A stretch of DNA of 34,193 nt from GCA-020352575 sp041635475 (GTDB taxonomy: Bacteria > Actinomycetota > Acidimicrobiia > Spongiisociales > JAENVV01): positions 1 to 34,193 of the forward strand of contig JBFKVA010000017.1 of NCBI GenBank assembly GCA_041635475.1. The letters are read 5' to 3'. The translations under genes and the position numbers were made by a program. The stretch's first letter is position 1; each line of letters opens with the position of its first letter. The notes under the pieces were generated by a model. That model was not told the origin of the DNA and ran no database searches. It saw only the letters and a program-made list of their open reading frames with translations. Positions 6,903 to 14,488 of the stretch are shown here, one piece after another.

Positions 6903-8191
6903 TGCCGCCACGGCTCCCGGATCGGTACGCGCTGGAGGTGCGGATCGGAAGGGACGGAGACGTCGAAGAGTGGCTGGCCAACGACGTGGAACTCCAGCGC
7001 CCGTGCCTCGTGCGCGTCCTCGGGCCCGAGAGCACCGACGAGCGCCGCCGGGAGTTCCTCGAGGCCGTCCGCAACGTCGCCGCCGTCCCCCACCTCCACC
7101 TGGCCCAGGTCTTCGCAGCCGACGAACTCGAGGACGGGGCGTTCTCCGTGAGCGAGTGGCCCGGAGGAATCCGGCTCTCGGACCGCTCGAGTGCCGACCT
7201 CAGCCTGGATCCCTCGGTGTTCCTCCCCAACGCCGAGGGCCTCGCCAGCGCCCTCGCCGCCCTCCACGAACACGGGGAGGTGCACGGTGCGATCGACGCC
7301 TCGGCGGTGTTCTTCCCCATCGCTCGCCCGGCCAAGCTCGGTGCCATCGGGCGCCATCGACGGTGGTCACTCCCCGGGACCGACACGACCACCCTGGCCG
7401 CGGTTCTCGAGGAGGCCCTCACCGGCCAGCCAGCCGGCTCCTTTCCCCCGTCGCAGGTGGTCGACGGGGTCTCCCCGGCCCTCGATCACGCCCTGGCGGC
7501 CGCCCGTGCCGGGCGCATCGACGCCGCCGGCCTGGCCGAGCTCCTGGCCTCGGTGCCGGTCAGTGCACCCCCCGAGCCCGGCCGCGGGCCCAGCAGGCGG
7601 TGGGTGATGATCTCGCTCATCCTCCTCGTGCTGGCGGTGGTCCTCATTGCCCTCGGGAGCGGGCTCCGGCCGGGCCCGGTGGCGGTGCCCGGCGAGTCCG
7701 GCGAGTCGCTGCCGGGGAGCCAGCGGAGCACGACAACGACGGTGGCTGCTCCCATCACGATCGTCGAGGAGGGCCTGCGGGTGAGTGCGATCGTCGTGTT
7801 CGATCCGCTCGGTGACGGCGAGGAGCGCGACAGCGAGCTCGTCAACCTCACCGACGGCGACCCCGAGACCGCGTGGCGTACGGAGTCCTACTTCGACCCA
7901 CTACCGCTCATCAAGGCAGGCGTGGGGCTCCAGGTGACCGTGACCGGGGTTCCCCGCCAGCTCCTGCTCCAGGCAATCTCGCCGGGCACGGAACTGGAGG
8001 TGCGGTGGACACCCGAGTTCCGCCGCAATCCCTCGGAATGGGAACTCGTCGCCACTGCCCGGGCCGCCGGCCCCACGCTGGCCATCGAACTCCCCGTCCG
8101 GGGCGACGGCCTTTGGCTCGTCTGGATCACCCAGGTCCCCGCCGAGGGAGATCGCTATCGGGCTTCGATCGGGGAGCTCGGCTTCCGATGA
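6902..8191 (+). CDS. Membrane-anchored pseudokinase with extracellular discoidin-like domain
   Basis: The 429-residue protein has three parts. Residues 1 to about 215 resemble a protein-kinase fold, but the VAIK lysine position reads LVRV, the catalytic loop reads HGAIDASAV (near residue 127) instead of HxDxKxxN, and the DFG region reads LGAIG, so no phosphotransfer is expected. A single transmembrane helix follows at about 233-253, then a Ser/Thr linker and an outer domain with FDPLGDGEE and DGDPETAWRTESY, a discoidin-like signature. This arrangement matches the C-terminal half of the mycobacterial MurJ/MviN protein, whose pseudokinase recruits FHA partners, but the flippase portion is missing. 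It overlaps the GNAT gene by one base and precedes the ECF sigma gene, as in mycobacteria. Confidence 0.85.
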   Translation: MPPRLPDRYALEVRIGRDGDVEEWLANDVELQRPCLVRVLGPESTDERRREFLEAVRNVAAVPHLHLAQVFAADELEDGAFSVSEWPGGIRLSDRSSADLSLDPSVFLPNAEGLASALAALHEHGEVHGAIDASAVFFPIARPAKLGAIGRHRRWSLPGTDTTTLAAVLEEALTGQPAGSFPPSQVVDGVSPALDHALAAARAGRIDAAGLAELLASVPVSAPPEPGRGPSRRWVMISLILLVLAVVLIALGSGLRPGPVAVPGESGESLPGSQRSTTTTVAAPITIVEEGLRVSAIVVFDPLGDGEERDSELVNLTDGDPETAWRTESYFDPLPLIKAGVGLQVTVTGVPRQLLLQAISPGTELEVRWTPEFRRNPSEWELVATARAAGPTLAIELPVRGDGLWLVWITQVPAEGDRYRASIGELGFR

Positions 8192-8197
8192 CATCCC

Positions 8198-8218
8198 GGG
8201 CGCTGGGCCCCAGCGCCC
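8198..8218 (+). terminator. Hairpin between the pseudokinase and sigma genes
   Basis: A perfect 9-bp stem GGGCGCTGG / CCAGCGCCC with a 3-base loop lies just after the pseudokinase stop. No T tract. It may end the GNAT-pseudokinase transcript. Confidence 0.4.
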
Positions 8219-8219
8219 C

Positions 8220-8225
8220 TACGCT
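8220..8225 (+). promoter_or_regulatory. Probable -10 element, leaderless start of the ECF sigma gene
   Basis: TACGCT exactly six bases before the GTG at 8232, directly after the hairpin. Separate transcription of the sigma operon is plausible. Confidence 0.45.
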
Positions 8226-8231
8226 TACGGT

Positions 8232-8789
8232 GTGTCGGACCTCGACCTCATCGAAGCCGCTCGCAACGGTGACCGCGCCGCGTTCGACGCACTCCTCCGA
8301 CTCCACGAGGATCGCGTCTTCTCGATATGCCTGGCAACGATCCGCGACCGCGAACTCGCCCTCGACGCCACCCAGGAGACGTTCATCACCCTCTTTCGGA
8401 AGCTCGACCGCTTCGACGGCCGTTCGGCGTTCACGACATGGCTGTACCGGGTGACGGTCAACACCTGCTACGACGTGCTCCGGCGAGCGGCCCGGCACGC
8501 CGCCGACCCGCTCCCGGAGACCCACGACCCTGCCGACCCCGGTTCCAACGATCCCTTCGAATCGGCGGATGTCAGGCCCGACATCGCCGACGCGCTGGCG
8601 TCCATCCCCTCCGAGTTCCGGGCGGCCGTCGTGCTTTCTGACCTCGAGGGTCTACCGCTCGGGGAGGTGGCCGAGATCCTCGATGTGCCCATCGGCACCG
8701 TGAAGTCTCGGGTATTCCGGGGTCGCCGTCTCCTCGCCGAGCTTCTCAGGAACCACTCGCACACCAACGAACGTCCCATAAGCACATGA
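8232..8789 (+). CDS. ECF RNA polymerase sigma factor (SigM-like by position)
   Basis: The 185-residue protein has the two-domain ECF architecture. Region 2 includes AARNGDRAAFDALLRLHEDR and the -10-recognition segment ATQETFITLFRKLDRFDG with FTTWLYRVTVNTCYD (about residues 45-88). Region 4 is a helix-turn-helix, LPLGEVAEILDVPIGTVKSRVFRGR (about residues 145-169), which reads the -35 element. The linker is Pro/Asp-rich. It starts at GTG 8232; no in-frame ATG is better placed. The stop overlaps the next gene by four bases (ATGA), the usual arrangement for a sigma factor and its membrane anti-sigma. Its position before trxB-trxA-cwlM equals that of mycobacterial sigM. A GGGAAT-N16-CGTT promoter upstream of trxA is a possible target. 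Confidence 0.93.
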   Translation: MSDLDLIEAARNGDRAAFDALLRLHEDRVFSICLATIRDRELALDATQETFITLFRKLDRFDGRSAFTTWLYRVTVNTCYDVLRRAARHAADPLPETHDPADPGSNDPFESADVRPDIADALASIPSEFRAAVVLSDLEGLPLGEVAEILDVPIGTVKSRVFRGRRLLAELLRNHSHTNERPIST

Positions 8790-9607
8790 CGCCGGACCTG
8801 ACGCCGGAGCAGCTCGACCTGCTCATCGCCCTCACCGACGGGAGCCTGTCGGATGACGCCCTCGTGCACGCCCTCGACGAGGTACGAGCCGACCCGATGC
8901 TCCGAGCCGAACACGACCGCCAACTCGAAGCCCTGGCATTCCTCGACACGGCCCGCGCGGCCCCCATGGCGGAGTTCGAGGCGGCCAGGATGCGTCGTGC
9001 GGTCCTGGATACGGTCGCCCCCCTTCCGACCAGGGTCACGCCTCGCTGGGTCGGGCGCCTGCTTCCGGTGGCGGCCGCCCTGGCGGTCGTGGTCCTCGGC
9101 ATCGGGTTCCTTTCGAATGCGGGGCGGGATTCCGCCGGTACCTTCGACGAGGCCACCGACGCGGTCGCCACCCAGGCCGTGGCAGCCACCGAGGCAGCGG
9201 CCGCCGAGATGGCGCCGGCCGCCACCGAGTCGTCCATGGCCCTCGAGGCCGAGGACGCAGCGGGAGCCATGGCGGCCGAAGCCCCGCTCGCCGATGAGGA
9301 CGTCGCCAGTCGGATGGCGATGCTGCCGGCCCTCGGCACACTTCAACCCGACGGCCTCCCCGGCTTCGCCGACACCGTCGACGACTACGTCCTGGAGAAG
9401 GGGTACGTCGCCACCCCCCTGTTCGACGTGATCGCGTCCTGCGACGGGGTCGACGTCGACGGAGAGATGCTCCTCACCTACACGGTCGCCGCCACGGCGT
9501 CGTGGGACGGGCTCGACGTCGTCGTCCTCGAGATGACCGAGCCGGGTGGCCCGATCGTCGTCATCGACCCGACGACGTGCGCGACGATCCACGTCTACCT
9601 CCCGTAG
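8786..9607 (+). CDS. Probable membrane anti-sigma factor without a zinc-binding motif
   Basis: The 273-residue protein has an acidic N-terminal cytoplasmic segment of about 85 residues, one transmembrane helix at about 91-108 (LLPVAAALAVVVLGIGFL), an Ala/Glu/Thr-rich linker of about 70 residues, and an extracytoplasmic C-terminal domain of about 95 residues with two cysteines (SCDG and TTCAT) that could form a disulfide. The N-terminal part lacks the HxxxCxxC zinc motif of classical ZAS anti-sigmas. The four-base overlap with the sigma gene and the topology are the reasons for the call. It is equivalent in position to mycobacterial Rv3912. The outer domain is not one I recognise and could be the sensing module. 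Confidence 0.65.
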   Translation: MTPDLTPEQLDLLIALTDGSLSDDALVHALDEVRADPMLRAEHDRQLEALAFLDTARAAPMAEFEAARMRRAVLDTVAPLPTRVTPRWVGRLLPVAAALAVVVLGIGFLSNAGRDSAGTFDEATDAVATQAVAATEAAAAEMAPAATESSMALEAEDAAGAMAAEAPLADEDVASRMAMLPALGTLQPDGLPGFADTVDDYVLEKGYVATPLFDVIASCDGVDVDGEMLLTYTVAATASWDGLDVVVLEMTEPGGPIVVIDPTTCATIHVYLP

Positions 9608-9630
9608 GCGAGTCCGCCCAGACGGCGGAG

Positions 9631-9636
9631 TAACCT
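9631..9636 (+). promoter_or_regulatory. Probable -10 element, leaderless start of the holin-like gene
   Basis: TAACCT seven bases before the ATG at 9644. Confidence 0.45.
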
Positions 9637-9643
9637 TCGGCCC

Positions 9644-9916
9644 ATGGACAACCTTGCTGCCGCGGCCGTCGATCACCTCGAGAGATACGCCGCCCGAGCC
9701 CGCGCCCTCACCGTCGACCGGGCCCGGTCGACCATCACGGCGGTGTCCATCGGCATCGCCGCTGCTGCCCTGGCCCTGTTCGCCGTCGTCGTCCTCATCA
9801 AGGGTCTGTTCCGTCTGCTGGCCGTGGTGGTCACCGAAGCCGGCGCCTACGGGATCTTCGGTGGAATGTTCGTCGTGGCCGCGGCGTTCCTCTGGGCGAA
9901 GCGCGATCCCTCCTGA
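9644..9916 (+). CDS. Small two-helix membrane protein, holin-X-like
   Basis: A 90-residue protein with an amphipathic basic N-terminal helix (residues 5-32), a long transmembrane segment at about 33-61 and a second one at about 68-84, ending in a charged WAKRDPS tail. It resembles the short putative Actinobacterial holin-X / phage-holin-3-6 superfamily proteins, which are often chromosomal and not lytic. Its function is unknown. It sits between the anti-sigma candidate and trxB, ending 15 bases before trxB, so it is probably cotranscribed with thioredoxin reductase. Confidence 0.65.
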   Translation: MDNLAAAAVDHLERYAARARALTVDRARSTITAVSIGIAAAALALFAVVVLIKGLFRLLAVVVTEAGAYGIFGGMFVVAAAFLWAKRDPS

Positions 9917-9931
9917 CACCGGAGTACTCCC

Positions 9932-10849
9932 ATGCCTGAAAAGGTCATCATCATCGGTTCGGGTCCCGCCGGACTCACCGCCGCCCTATACGCCGCCCGC
10001 GCCGACCTCCAGCCCCTCGTCTTCGAAGGGTCCGAGGCGGGGGGCCAACTCATGATCACGACCGACGTCGAGAACTACCCCGGCTTTCCCGATGGGATCA
10101 TGGGACCGGATCTCATGGCCAACTTCCGCAAGCAGGCGGAACGATTCGGCTCCCGTCTCCACACCGTCGACGTCACCGCCGTCGACTTCTCCTCCCGGCC
10201 ATTCAGGGTCGAGGCCGGAGGAGACACCTACGAGGCGGAGTCTGTCATCATCTCGACCGGGGCCTCTGCCAAGTGGCTCGGGGTTCCCGGCGAGGAGCGA
10301 CTGCGTGGCCGGGGGGTGAGCGCCTGCGCCACCTGCGACGGGTTCTTCTTCCGTGACAAACACGTCGTCGTGGTCGGGGGTGGCGACACCGCCATGGAGG
10401 AGGCTCAGTTCCTCACGAAGTTCGCCTCCAACGTGACGATCGTGCATCGCCGCGACGAGTTCCGGGCTTCGCGGATCATGGCCACTCGGGTTCTCGCGCA
10501 TCCCAAGATCGAGGTCCGCTGGAACGCCGTCGTCACCGAGATCCTGGGGGACGACACCGTGACCGGCGTCACGCTCGAGGACACGTCAACCGGCGAGGCC
10601 GATCATCTCGACGCCGACGGGGTCTTCATGGCCATCGGCCACCACCCCAACACCGACCTGTTCGCCGGTGTCCTCGACCTCGACGACACCGGCTATGTCG
10701 TGCTGGCCGGCGACGGCTCAACCCGAACCTCCGTGGAGGGCGTGTTCGCCGCCGGTGACGTCGCCGACACCGTGTATCGACAGGCCGTCACGGCCGCCGG
10801 CAGTGGCTGCCAGGCCGCCATCGACGCAGAGCGGTGGCTGACCCACTGA
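9932..10849 (+). CDS. trxB: Thioredoxin-disulfide reductase
   Basis: Flavoenzyme that reduces thioredoxin with NADPH. The 305-residue protein has the FAD-binding GSGPAGLTAALYAAR near residues 8-22, the redox-active CATC at residues 132-135, the NADPH-binding GGGDTAMEEA near residues 149-158, an HRRDEFRAS segment for NADPH specificity, and the C-terminal FAD motif GVFAAGDV. Length and motif spacing are typical of bacterial low-molecular-weight TrxB. A GGAG Shine-Dalgarno lies seven bases before the ATG. trxA follows after 62 bp with a promoter of its own. Confidence 0.97.
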   Translation: MPEKVIIIGSGPAGLTAALYAARADLQPLVFEGSEAGGQLMITTDVENYPGFPDGIMGPDLMANFRKQAERFGSRLHTVDVTAVDFSSRPFRVEAGGDTYEAESVIISTGASAKWLGVPGEERLRGRGVSACATCDGFFFRDKHVVVVGGGDTAMEEAQFLTKFASNVTIVHRRDEFRASRIMATRVLAHPKIEVRWNAVVTEILGDDTVTGVTLEDTSTGEADHLDADGVFMAIGHHPNTDLFAGVLDLDDTGYVVLAGDGSTRTSVEGVFAAGDVADTVYRQAVTAAGSGCQAAIDAERWLTH

Positions 10850-10852
10850 GCC

Positions 10853-10878
10853 GGGAATACGCTCCAACCCAGTACGTT
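10853..10878 (+). promoter_or_regulatory. ECF/sigma-R-type promoter of trxA
   Basis: GGGAAT at 10853-10858 and CGTT at 10875-10878 are separated by 16 bases. This matches the GGGAAT-N16-CGTT layout of thiol-stress (sigma-R/sigma-H type) ECF promoters known upstream of actinobacterial thioredoxin genes. Transcription would begin about 28 bases before the trxA ATG. Confidence 0.55.
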
Positions 10879-10911
10879 CTACAACCCACCACCCCACGAA
10901 GGAACCCCGAC

Positions 10912-11232
10912 ATGGCAAGTACCAAGATCACCGACGCAGACTTCCAGGCCGCCATCGCCTCCGAGACCCCGGTCCTCGTCGACTTCTGGGCCGAGTGGTG
11001 CGGCCCCTGCAAGGCGGTGGCTCCCGTCCTCGAGGAGATCGGGACCGAGTACCCGGAGAAGATCAAGATCGCCAAACTCGACATCGACGCCAACCCCAAC
11101 GCCCCGGCTGCGTTCGGCGTGATGAGCATCCCGACCATGATCGTGTTCCAGGACGGGAAGGAAATGAAGCGAATCGTCGGCTCCCGGCCCAAGGCGGCCA
11201 TGGTTGCCGCGCTCAGCGAGTTCCTCTCGTAG
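10912..11232 (+). CDS. trxA: Thioredoxin
   Basis: A 106-residue disulfide reductase with the active-site WCGPC at residues 29-33 and the cis-proline loop SIPT, typical of a single-domain thioredoxin. It would be recycled by the adjacent TrxB. The ATG at 10912 gives the canonical length and is preceded by a GAAGGAA Shine-Dalgarno; an in-frame GTG-type start near 10834 would overlap trxB and add 26 unconserved residues. It is likely under its own ECF-type promoter as well as readthrough from trxB. Confidence 0.97.
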   Translation: MASTKITDADFQAAIASETPVLVDFWAEWCGPCKAVAPVLEEIGTEYPEKIKIAKLDIDANPNAPAAFGVMSIPTMIVFQDGKEMKRIVGSRPKAAMVAALSEFLS

Positions 11233-11251
11233 CGGCCTACGCCTCCCGCCG

Positions 11252-11257
11252 TAGCAT
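11252..11257 (+). promoter_or_regulatory. Probable -10 element, leaderless start of the CwlM-like gene
   Basis: TAGCAT six bases before GTG 11264. It favours the GTG over the ATG immediately after it. Confidence 0.45.
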
Positions 11258-11263
11258 CATGAG

Positions 11264-12238
11264 GTGATGCGGCGCTACACGATCGGTGACTCGGGCGAGG
11301 CCGTTCGCGACATCCAGGAGCGCCTCACCGTCCTCGGCTACCACTGTGACCCTGACCACAAGGGCGAGTATGGGGAGGGGACGGCTCAGGCCGTCGTGGC
11401 GTTCCAGGCTGCCAACGGGGTCGACCCCAACGGTGAGATCGACTCCGTCGCTTGGCAGTTATTGGTAGAGGCCGGCTACCGCCTCGGCGATCGGGTGCTC
11501 TATCACCGCCGACCGATGCTCCGGGGCGGCGACGTGGCCGAACTCCAGCACCTCCTCAACGACCTCGGCTTCGATGCGGACAAGGCCGACGGCGTCTTCG
11601 GGCCCCTGACGGCCAAGGCGGTCCTTGAGTTCCAGGCCAACCGGGGCCTCGGTGAGGACGGCATGGCCGGACCCCGGGTCGTCGAGGAACTCGTGGCCGT
11701 CCAGCGATCGAGTCGCAAGATCGGACGCGACGCCGTCCGGGAGCGAGAGTGGCTCCGCAGCCTCCCTCCCACCGTCGTCGCCGCCCGCGCCTGCTTCGAT
11801 GCCGCCTGCCGTACGCCCGACGAGACCCGGACCGCGTGGCAGGCGTCAGCCCGGGCCGCGTCGACGTTCCGCGACCTTGGTGGGATCTCCTTCATGAGTC
11901 GCTCTGCTTCGGTCCCGGCCAGCGAAGAGGTTCGGGCCCGGCGGGCCAACCGCCTCGGCAGCGACCTCGTCATCGGGTTCCAGTTCCCCCGTGCAGATCG
12001 GCCGGGGGTCTTCTACTTCGACTCGGGTAGGACCAGTTCCCCAGCCGGTCAGTCACTCGCCCATTTCGTCACTGTGACGACTGGACTGGAGGAGGGAGGG
12101 CGCTCCCTGCCCATCCTCAGGGGGACCAGGGCACCGGCCATCGTGGTGAGTTCACCACACCTCGACGGGGAGTTGGCGGCGGCCGTCGTCCAAGGAGTCG
12201 TCGACTTCTTCCGGGGCACCACCGACGCGTTGGCCTGA
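11264..12238 (+). CDS. CwlM-like protein: two peptidoglycan-binding repeats and a degenerate amidase domain
   Basis: The 324-residue protein has two PG_binding_1 repeats (about residues 7-70 and 85-145; each with a DxxG-type core and an F-Q-A motif such as VVAFQAANG and VLEFQANRG) and a C-terminal Amidase_3-like domain (about 168-320). The amidase catalytic set is lost: no DPGHGG is visible, the usual SIHAN strand reads GFQFP (His to Gln), and the VELGF glutamate region reads IVVSSPHL. No signal peptide is present. In mycobacteria the positional homologue CwlM is a cytoplasmic activator of MurA and not a hydrolase, which fits an inactive domain. It is convergent with parB. GTG 11264 and ATG 11267 are both possible starts. 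Confidence 0.85.
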   Translation: MMRRYTIGDSGEAVRDIQERLTVLGYHCDPDHKGEYGEGTAQAVVAFQAANGVDPNGEIDSVAWQLLVEAGYRLGDRVLYHRRPMLRGGDVAELQHLLNDLGFDADKADGVFGPLTAKAVLEFQANRGLGEDGMAGPRVVEELVAVQRSSRKIGRDAVREREWLRSLPPTVVAARACFDAACRTPDETRTAWQASARAASTFRDLGGISFMSRSASVPASEEVRARRANRLGSDLVIGFQFPRADRPGVFYFDSGRTSSPAGQSLAHFVTVTTGLEEGGRSLPILRGTRAPAIVVSSPHLDGELAAAVVQGVVDFFRGTTDALA

Positions 12239-12255
12239 GGTCGCGCTCAGACCTC
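12237..12255. terminator. Short bidirectional hairpin between cwlM-like and parB
   Basis: GAGGTC / GACCTC, a 6-bp stem with a 7-base loop, spans both converging stop codons (8-bp gap). Weak, supported mainly by position. Confidence 0.3.
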
Positions 12256-13110
12256 GTACACGAGTCGGGAGATCTTCTCGAGCTCGTCGAGATTCGAGTA
12301 CGTGATCACCACACGGCCCTTCGTTCCTCTGTGGGAGATCTTCACCTTCGCGCCCAGCTTCTCCTCAAGGCGCTCCTCGAGTTGGATGATCGCCGGCGGG
12401 CGAAGCTCGATGACCCTCGTCTGCGTCGCAGGGCCGTCCTTGGCCTTCCTCAGCCGGGCGGCGTCCTCCACCTGGCGAACCGACCACCCCTCTGCCGCCG
12501 CCCGGGAGGCCACATGCTCGACGAACGCCACGTCCTCGAGGCCGACGAGGGCCCTGGCGTGACCTGCCGAAAGGTCACCCTTGTCCACAAGGGCTTGAAC
12601 ACTGGGTGGAAGGGTGAGCAGGCGGAGGCTGTTGGAGATCGTTGCCCGGCTCTTCCCGACCTTCTCGCCGATCTGCTCGTGGGTGAGACTGAAGGTCTCG
12701 ACGAGCTCTTGGAACGCCCCCGCTTCCTCCAGGGGCCGGAGATCCTCACGCTGGATGTTCTCGATGAGTGCGTGGCTGAGCAGGTCGAAGTCGCCTTCGG
12801 CCGTCCGGATGACCGCCGGGATCCTGTGCAGGCCGGCCAGGCGGGACGCCCGCAGTCGCCGCTCGCCCGCGATGAGCTCGTACCCGGACTCCGCCTCGCG
12901 CACGACGATCGGCTGCAAGACACCGGCCTCCCTGATCGAGGAGGCCAGTCCTTCCAACTCTGCATCGTCGAAGACCCGCCTCGGCTGGCGAGGGTTGGGG
13001 CGGATGTCGTCAAGTTGAAGTTCGAGGAGCGTCGCCGCGTCCGCGTCGTCGGCCGTCGGGATGAGTGACTCGAGGCCGCGCCCCAGGCCGCTCCGTCGCT
13101 TCTGGTTCAT
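12247..13110 (-). CDS. parB: Chromosome-partitioning protein ParB
   Basis: ParB binds parS and spreads as a CTP-dependent sliding clamp to segregate the origin. The 287-residue protein has the N-terminal CTP-binding domain with the C-motif AGERRLRA and the P-motif ENIQREDL, then a central helix-turn-helix (LTHEQIGEKVGKSRATISNSLRL), and a C-terminal dimerisation region. The ATG overlaps the parA stop (ATGA), so parA-parB are translationally coupled. The basic first residues (MNQKRRSGLGRGLESLI) match the ParA-interacting N-terminal motif of chromosomal ParB. A single exact parS lies 1.4 kb away at the rsmG start. Confidence 0.96.
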   Translation of the reverse strand: MNQKRRSGLGRGLESLIPTADDADAATLLELQLDDIRPNPRQPRRVFDDAELEGLASSIREAGVLQPIVVREAESGYELIAGERRLRASRLAGLHRIPAVIRTAEGDFDLLSHALIENIQREDLRPLEEAGAFQELVETFSLTHEQIGEKVGKSRATISNSLRLLTLPPSVQALVDKGDLSAGHARALVGLEDVAFVEHVASRAAAEGWSVRQVEDAARLRKAKDGPATQTRVIELRPPAIIQLEERLEEKLGAKVKISHRGTKGRVVITYSNLDELEKISRLVYEV

Positions 13111-13886
13111 GGTGCCTCTCCTCCTCCGTGCCGCGCCAGGTACTCCTCACCGAGGTACCGGTAGGCGATCGCGCCCCGGCTCATCGGATCGAACGCCTCG
13201 ATCGGCTCTCCGTACGACGGGGCCTCTGACAAGCGGACCGACCGTGGAATTACAGTGTTGTAAGTAACATCCCCGAAGAACTCCCTGACCTGGGCCGCAA
13301 CGTCCGCAGACAAGTTGGTCCGGCCATCGAACATCGTCAGGACGACACCGCCGATCACCAGGTCTTTGTTCAGCGAGGACTGGACGAGTTTGATGTTCTG
13401 AAGGAGTTGACTCACCCCTTCCAGGGCGTAGTACTCACATTGAATGGGTATGAGTACCTCTTGGGCTGCAGCAAACGCGTTGATGGTGAGCAGGCCGAGG
13501 GAGGGCGGGCAGTCGATGAGCATGTGGTCGTAGTCGTCGAGGATCGGCGTCAGTTCGGATCTCAGTCGGGTTTCGCGACTCATGACGCTCACCAGTTCGA
13601 TCTCTGCCGCCGCCAAGTCGATCGACGCCGGCACCAGGAACAGGCCGCCAACCGACGTCGGTTCAATGACGTCCTCCATTCCTGCTTCCTTGAGAAGCAC
13701 GTCGTAGATGGAGGCATCCAGTTCCGATCGGTTGATCCCGAGGCCCGATGTGGCGTTCCCTTGGGGGTCCATGTCGATGAGGAGGACGCGTTCGTCGCGC
13801 AGGGCGAGGGAGGCGGCCAGGTTGATGGCCGTTGTGGACTTCCCCACACCGCCCTTCTGGTTGGAGATCGCTGAGACGGTGGGCAT
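13107..13886 (-). CDS. parA: Chromosome-partitioning ATPase ParA (Soj type)
   Basis: A Walker-type ATPase that binds DNA nonspecifically and moves ParB-parS complexes. From the ATG at 13886 it has 259 residues with the deviant Walker A KGGVGKST close to the N terminus (about residues 11-18), the DMDPQGNAT box, the DCPPSLGLLT Walker B region and an IPRSVRLSEAPSYG segment typical of Soj proteins. It lacks the N-terminal HTH of plasmid type Ia ParA. The start is chosen because its ATG overlaps the rsmG stop (TAATG); an upstream in-frame start at 13910 would add eight unconserved residues. The operon order is rsmG-parA-parB. Confidence 0.96.
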   Translation of the reverse strand: MPTVSAISNQKGGVGKSTTAINLAASLALRDERVLLIDMDPQGNATSGLGINRSELDASIYDVLLKEAGMEDVIEPTSVGGLFLVPASIDLAAAEIELVSVMSRETRLRSELTPILDDYDHMLIDCPPSLGLLTINAFAAAQEVLIPIQCEYYALEGVSQLLQNIKLVQSSLNKDLVIGGVVLTMFDGRTNLSADVAAQVREFFGDVTYNTVIPRSVRLSEAPSYGEPIEAFDPMSRGAIAYRYLGEEYLARHGGGEAP

Positions 13887-14488
13887 TATCCCCGCATGAT
13901 ATGGAGCCACCGACCCGGGTCAAGCACTTCGGAACCCGGAAAGCGCTCGAGGACGCCGTCCTCCGTCTCCGTGGCAGCCCGTCCGATCCCGAGCACGCCC
14001 ACTCCGCCGGGGGTCAGGTGTCGTCGGATCTCATGGACGGCGTCACCCGGGCCGAGGGCAGCGCGCATCACGACAGCGTCGGCTACGCCAGAATACCCCG
14101 AGAACTCGGCCTGGGTTGTTGACACGGACTCCAGGCGAAGCACTCGGGCAGCCCGTCGTGCCGACGCCAGTCTCCGACCCGATCGATCGACGAGCACCAC
14201 GGCCGACCCGGGGAAGAGGAGGGCCAGGGGCACGCCGGGCAGGCCGACCCCACTCCCCAGATCGATGATGCTCGCGGGCGCCGTGTCGAAGCCCCGGGCG
14301 AACATGAGCGAGTCGAGCACGTGCCGGACCCACACGTCGCGCTCATTGGGCCCCACCCCACCACTCACGGCCGCCTCGGTCGCGAGCCATGCTTCGAAGG
14401 CCTCCAACCGGTCGAAGAGGCGCGCCGGCGCAGGGTGGCCGGTCCAGGCAAGGACGTCATCCAGTTGCCGCCGTTTCACGTGAAACAT
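13886..14488 (-). CDS. rsmG: 16S rRNA (guanine527-N7) methyltransferase RsmG (GidB)
   Basis: Methylates G527 of 16S rRNA with S-adenosylmethionine; loss in other bacteria gives low-level streptomycin resistance. The 200-residue product contains the SAM-binding IDLGSGVGLPGVPLAL, the acidic VLVDRSGRR strand, and an ERDVWVRHVLDSL segment typical of GidB. Its first codons read MFHVKR because a parS sequence forms codons 1-5. An alternative start is the GTG at 14479, which lies seven bases after a TAGGAT hexamer that overlaps the ATG; in that case the protein would be 197 residues. The stop overlaps the parA start. Confidence 0.94.
   Translation of the reverse strand: MFHVKRRQLDDVLAWTGHPAPARLFDRLEAFEAWLATEAAVSGGVGPNERDVWVRHVLDSLMFARGFDTAPASIIDLGSGVGLPGVPLALLFPGSAVVLVDRSGRRLASARRAARVLRLESVSTTQAEFSGYSGVADAVVMRAALGPGDAVHEIRRHLTPGGVGVLGIGRAATETEDGVLERFPGSEVLDPGRWLHIMRG
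14473..14486. promoter_or_regulatory. parS centromere site
   Basis: GTTTCACGTGAAAC is a perfect 14-bp palindrome and matches the conserved chromosomal parS core. It lies inside the first five codons of rsmG, 4.5 kb from the unwinding element of the origin. I found no second exact copy in this window. Confidence 0.9.
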
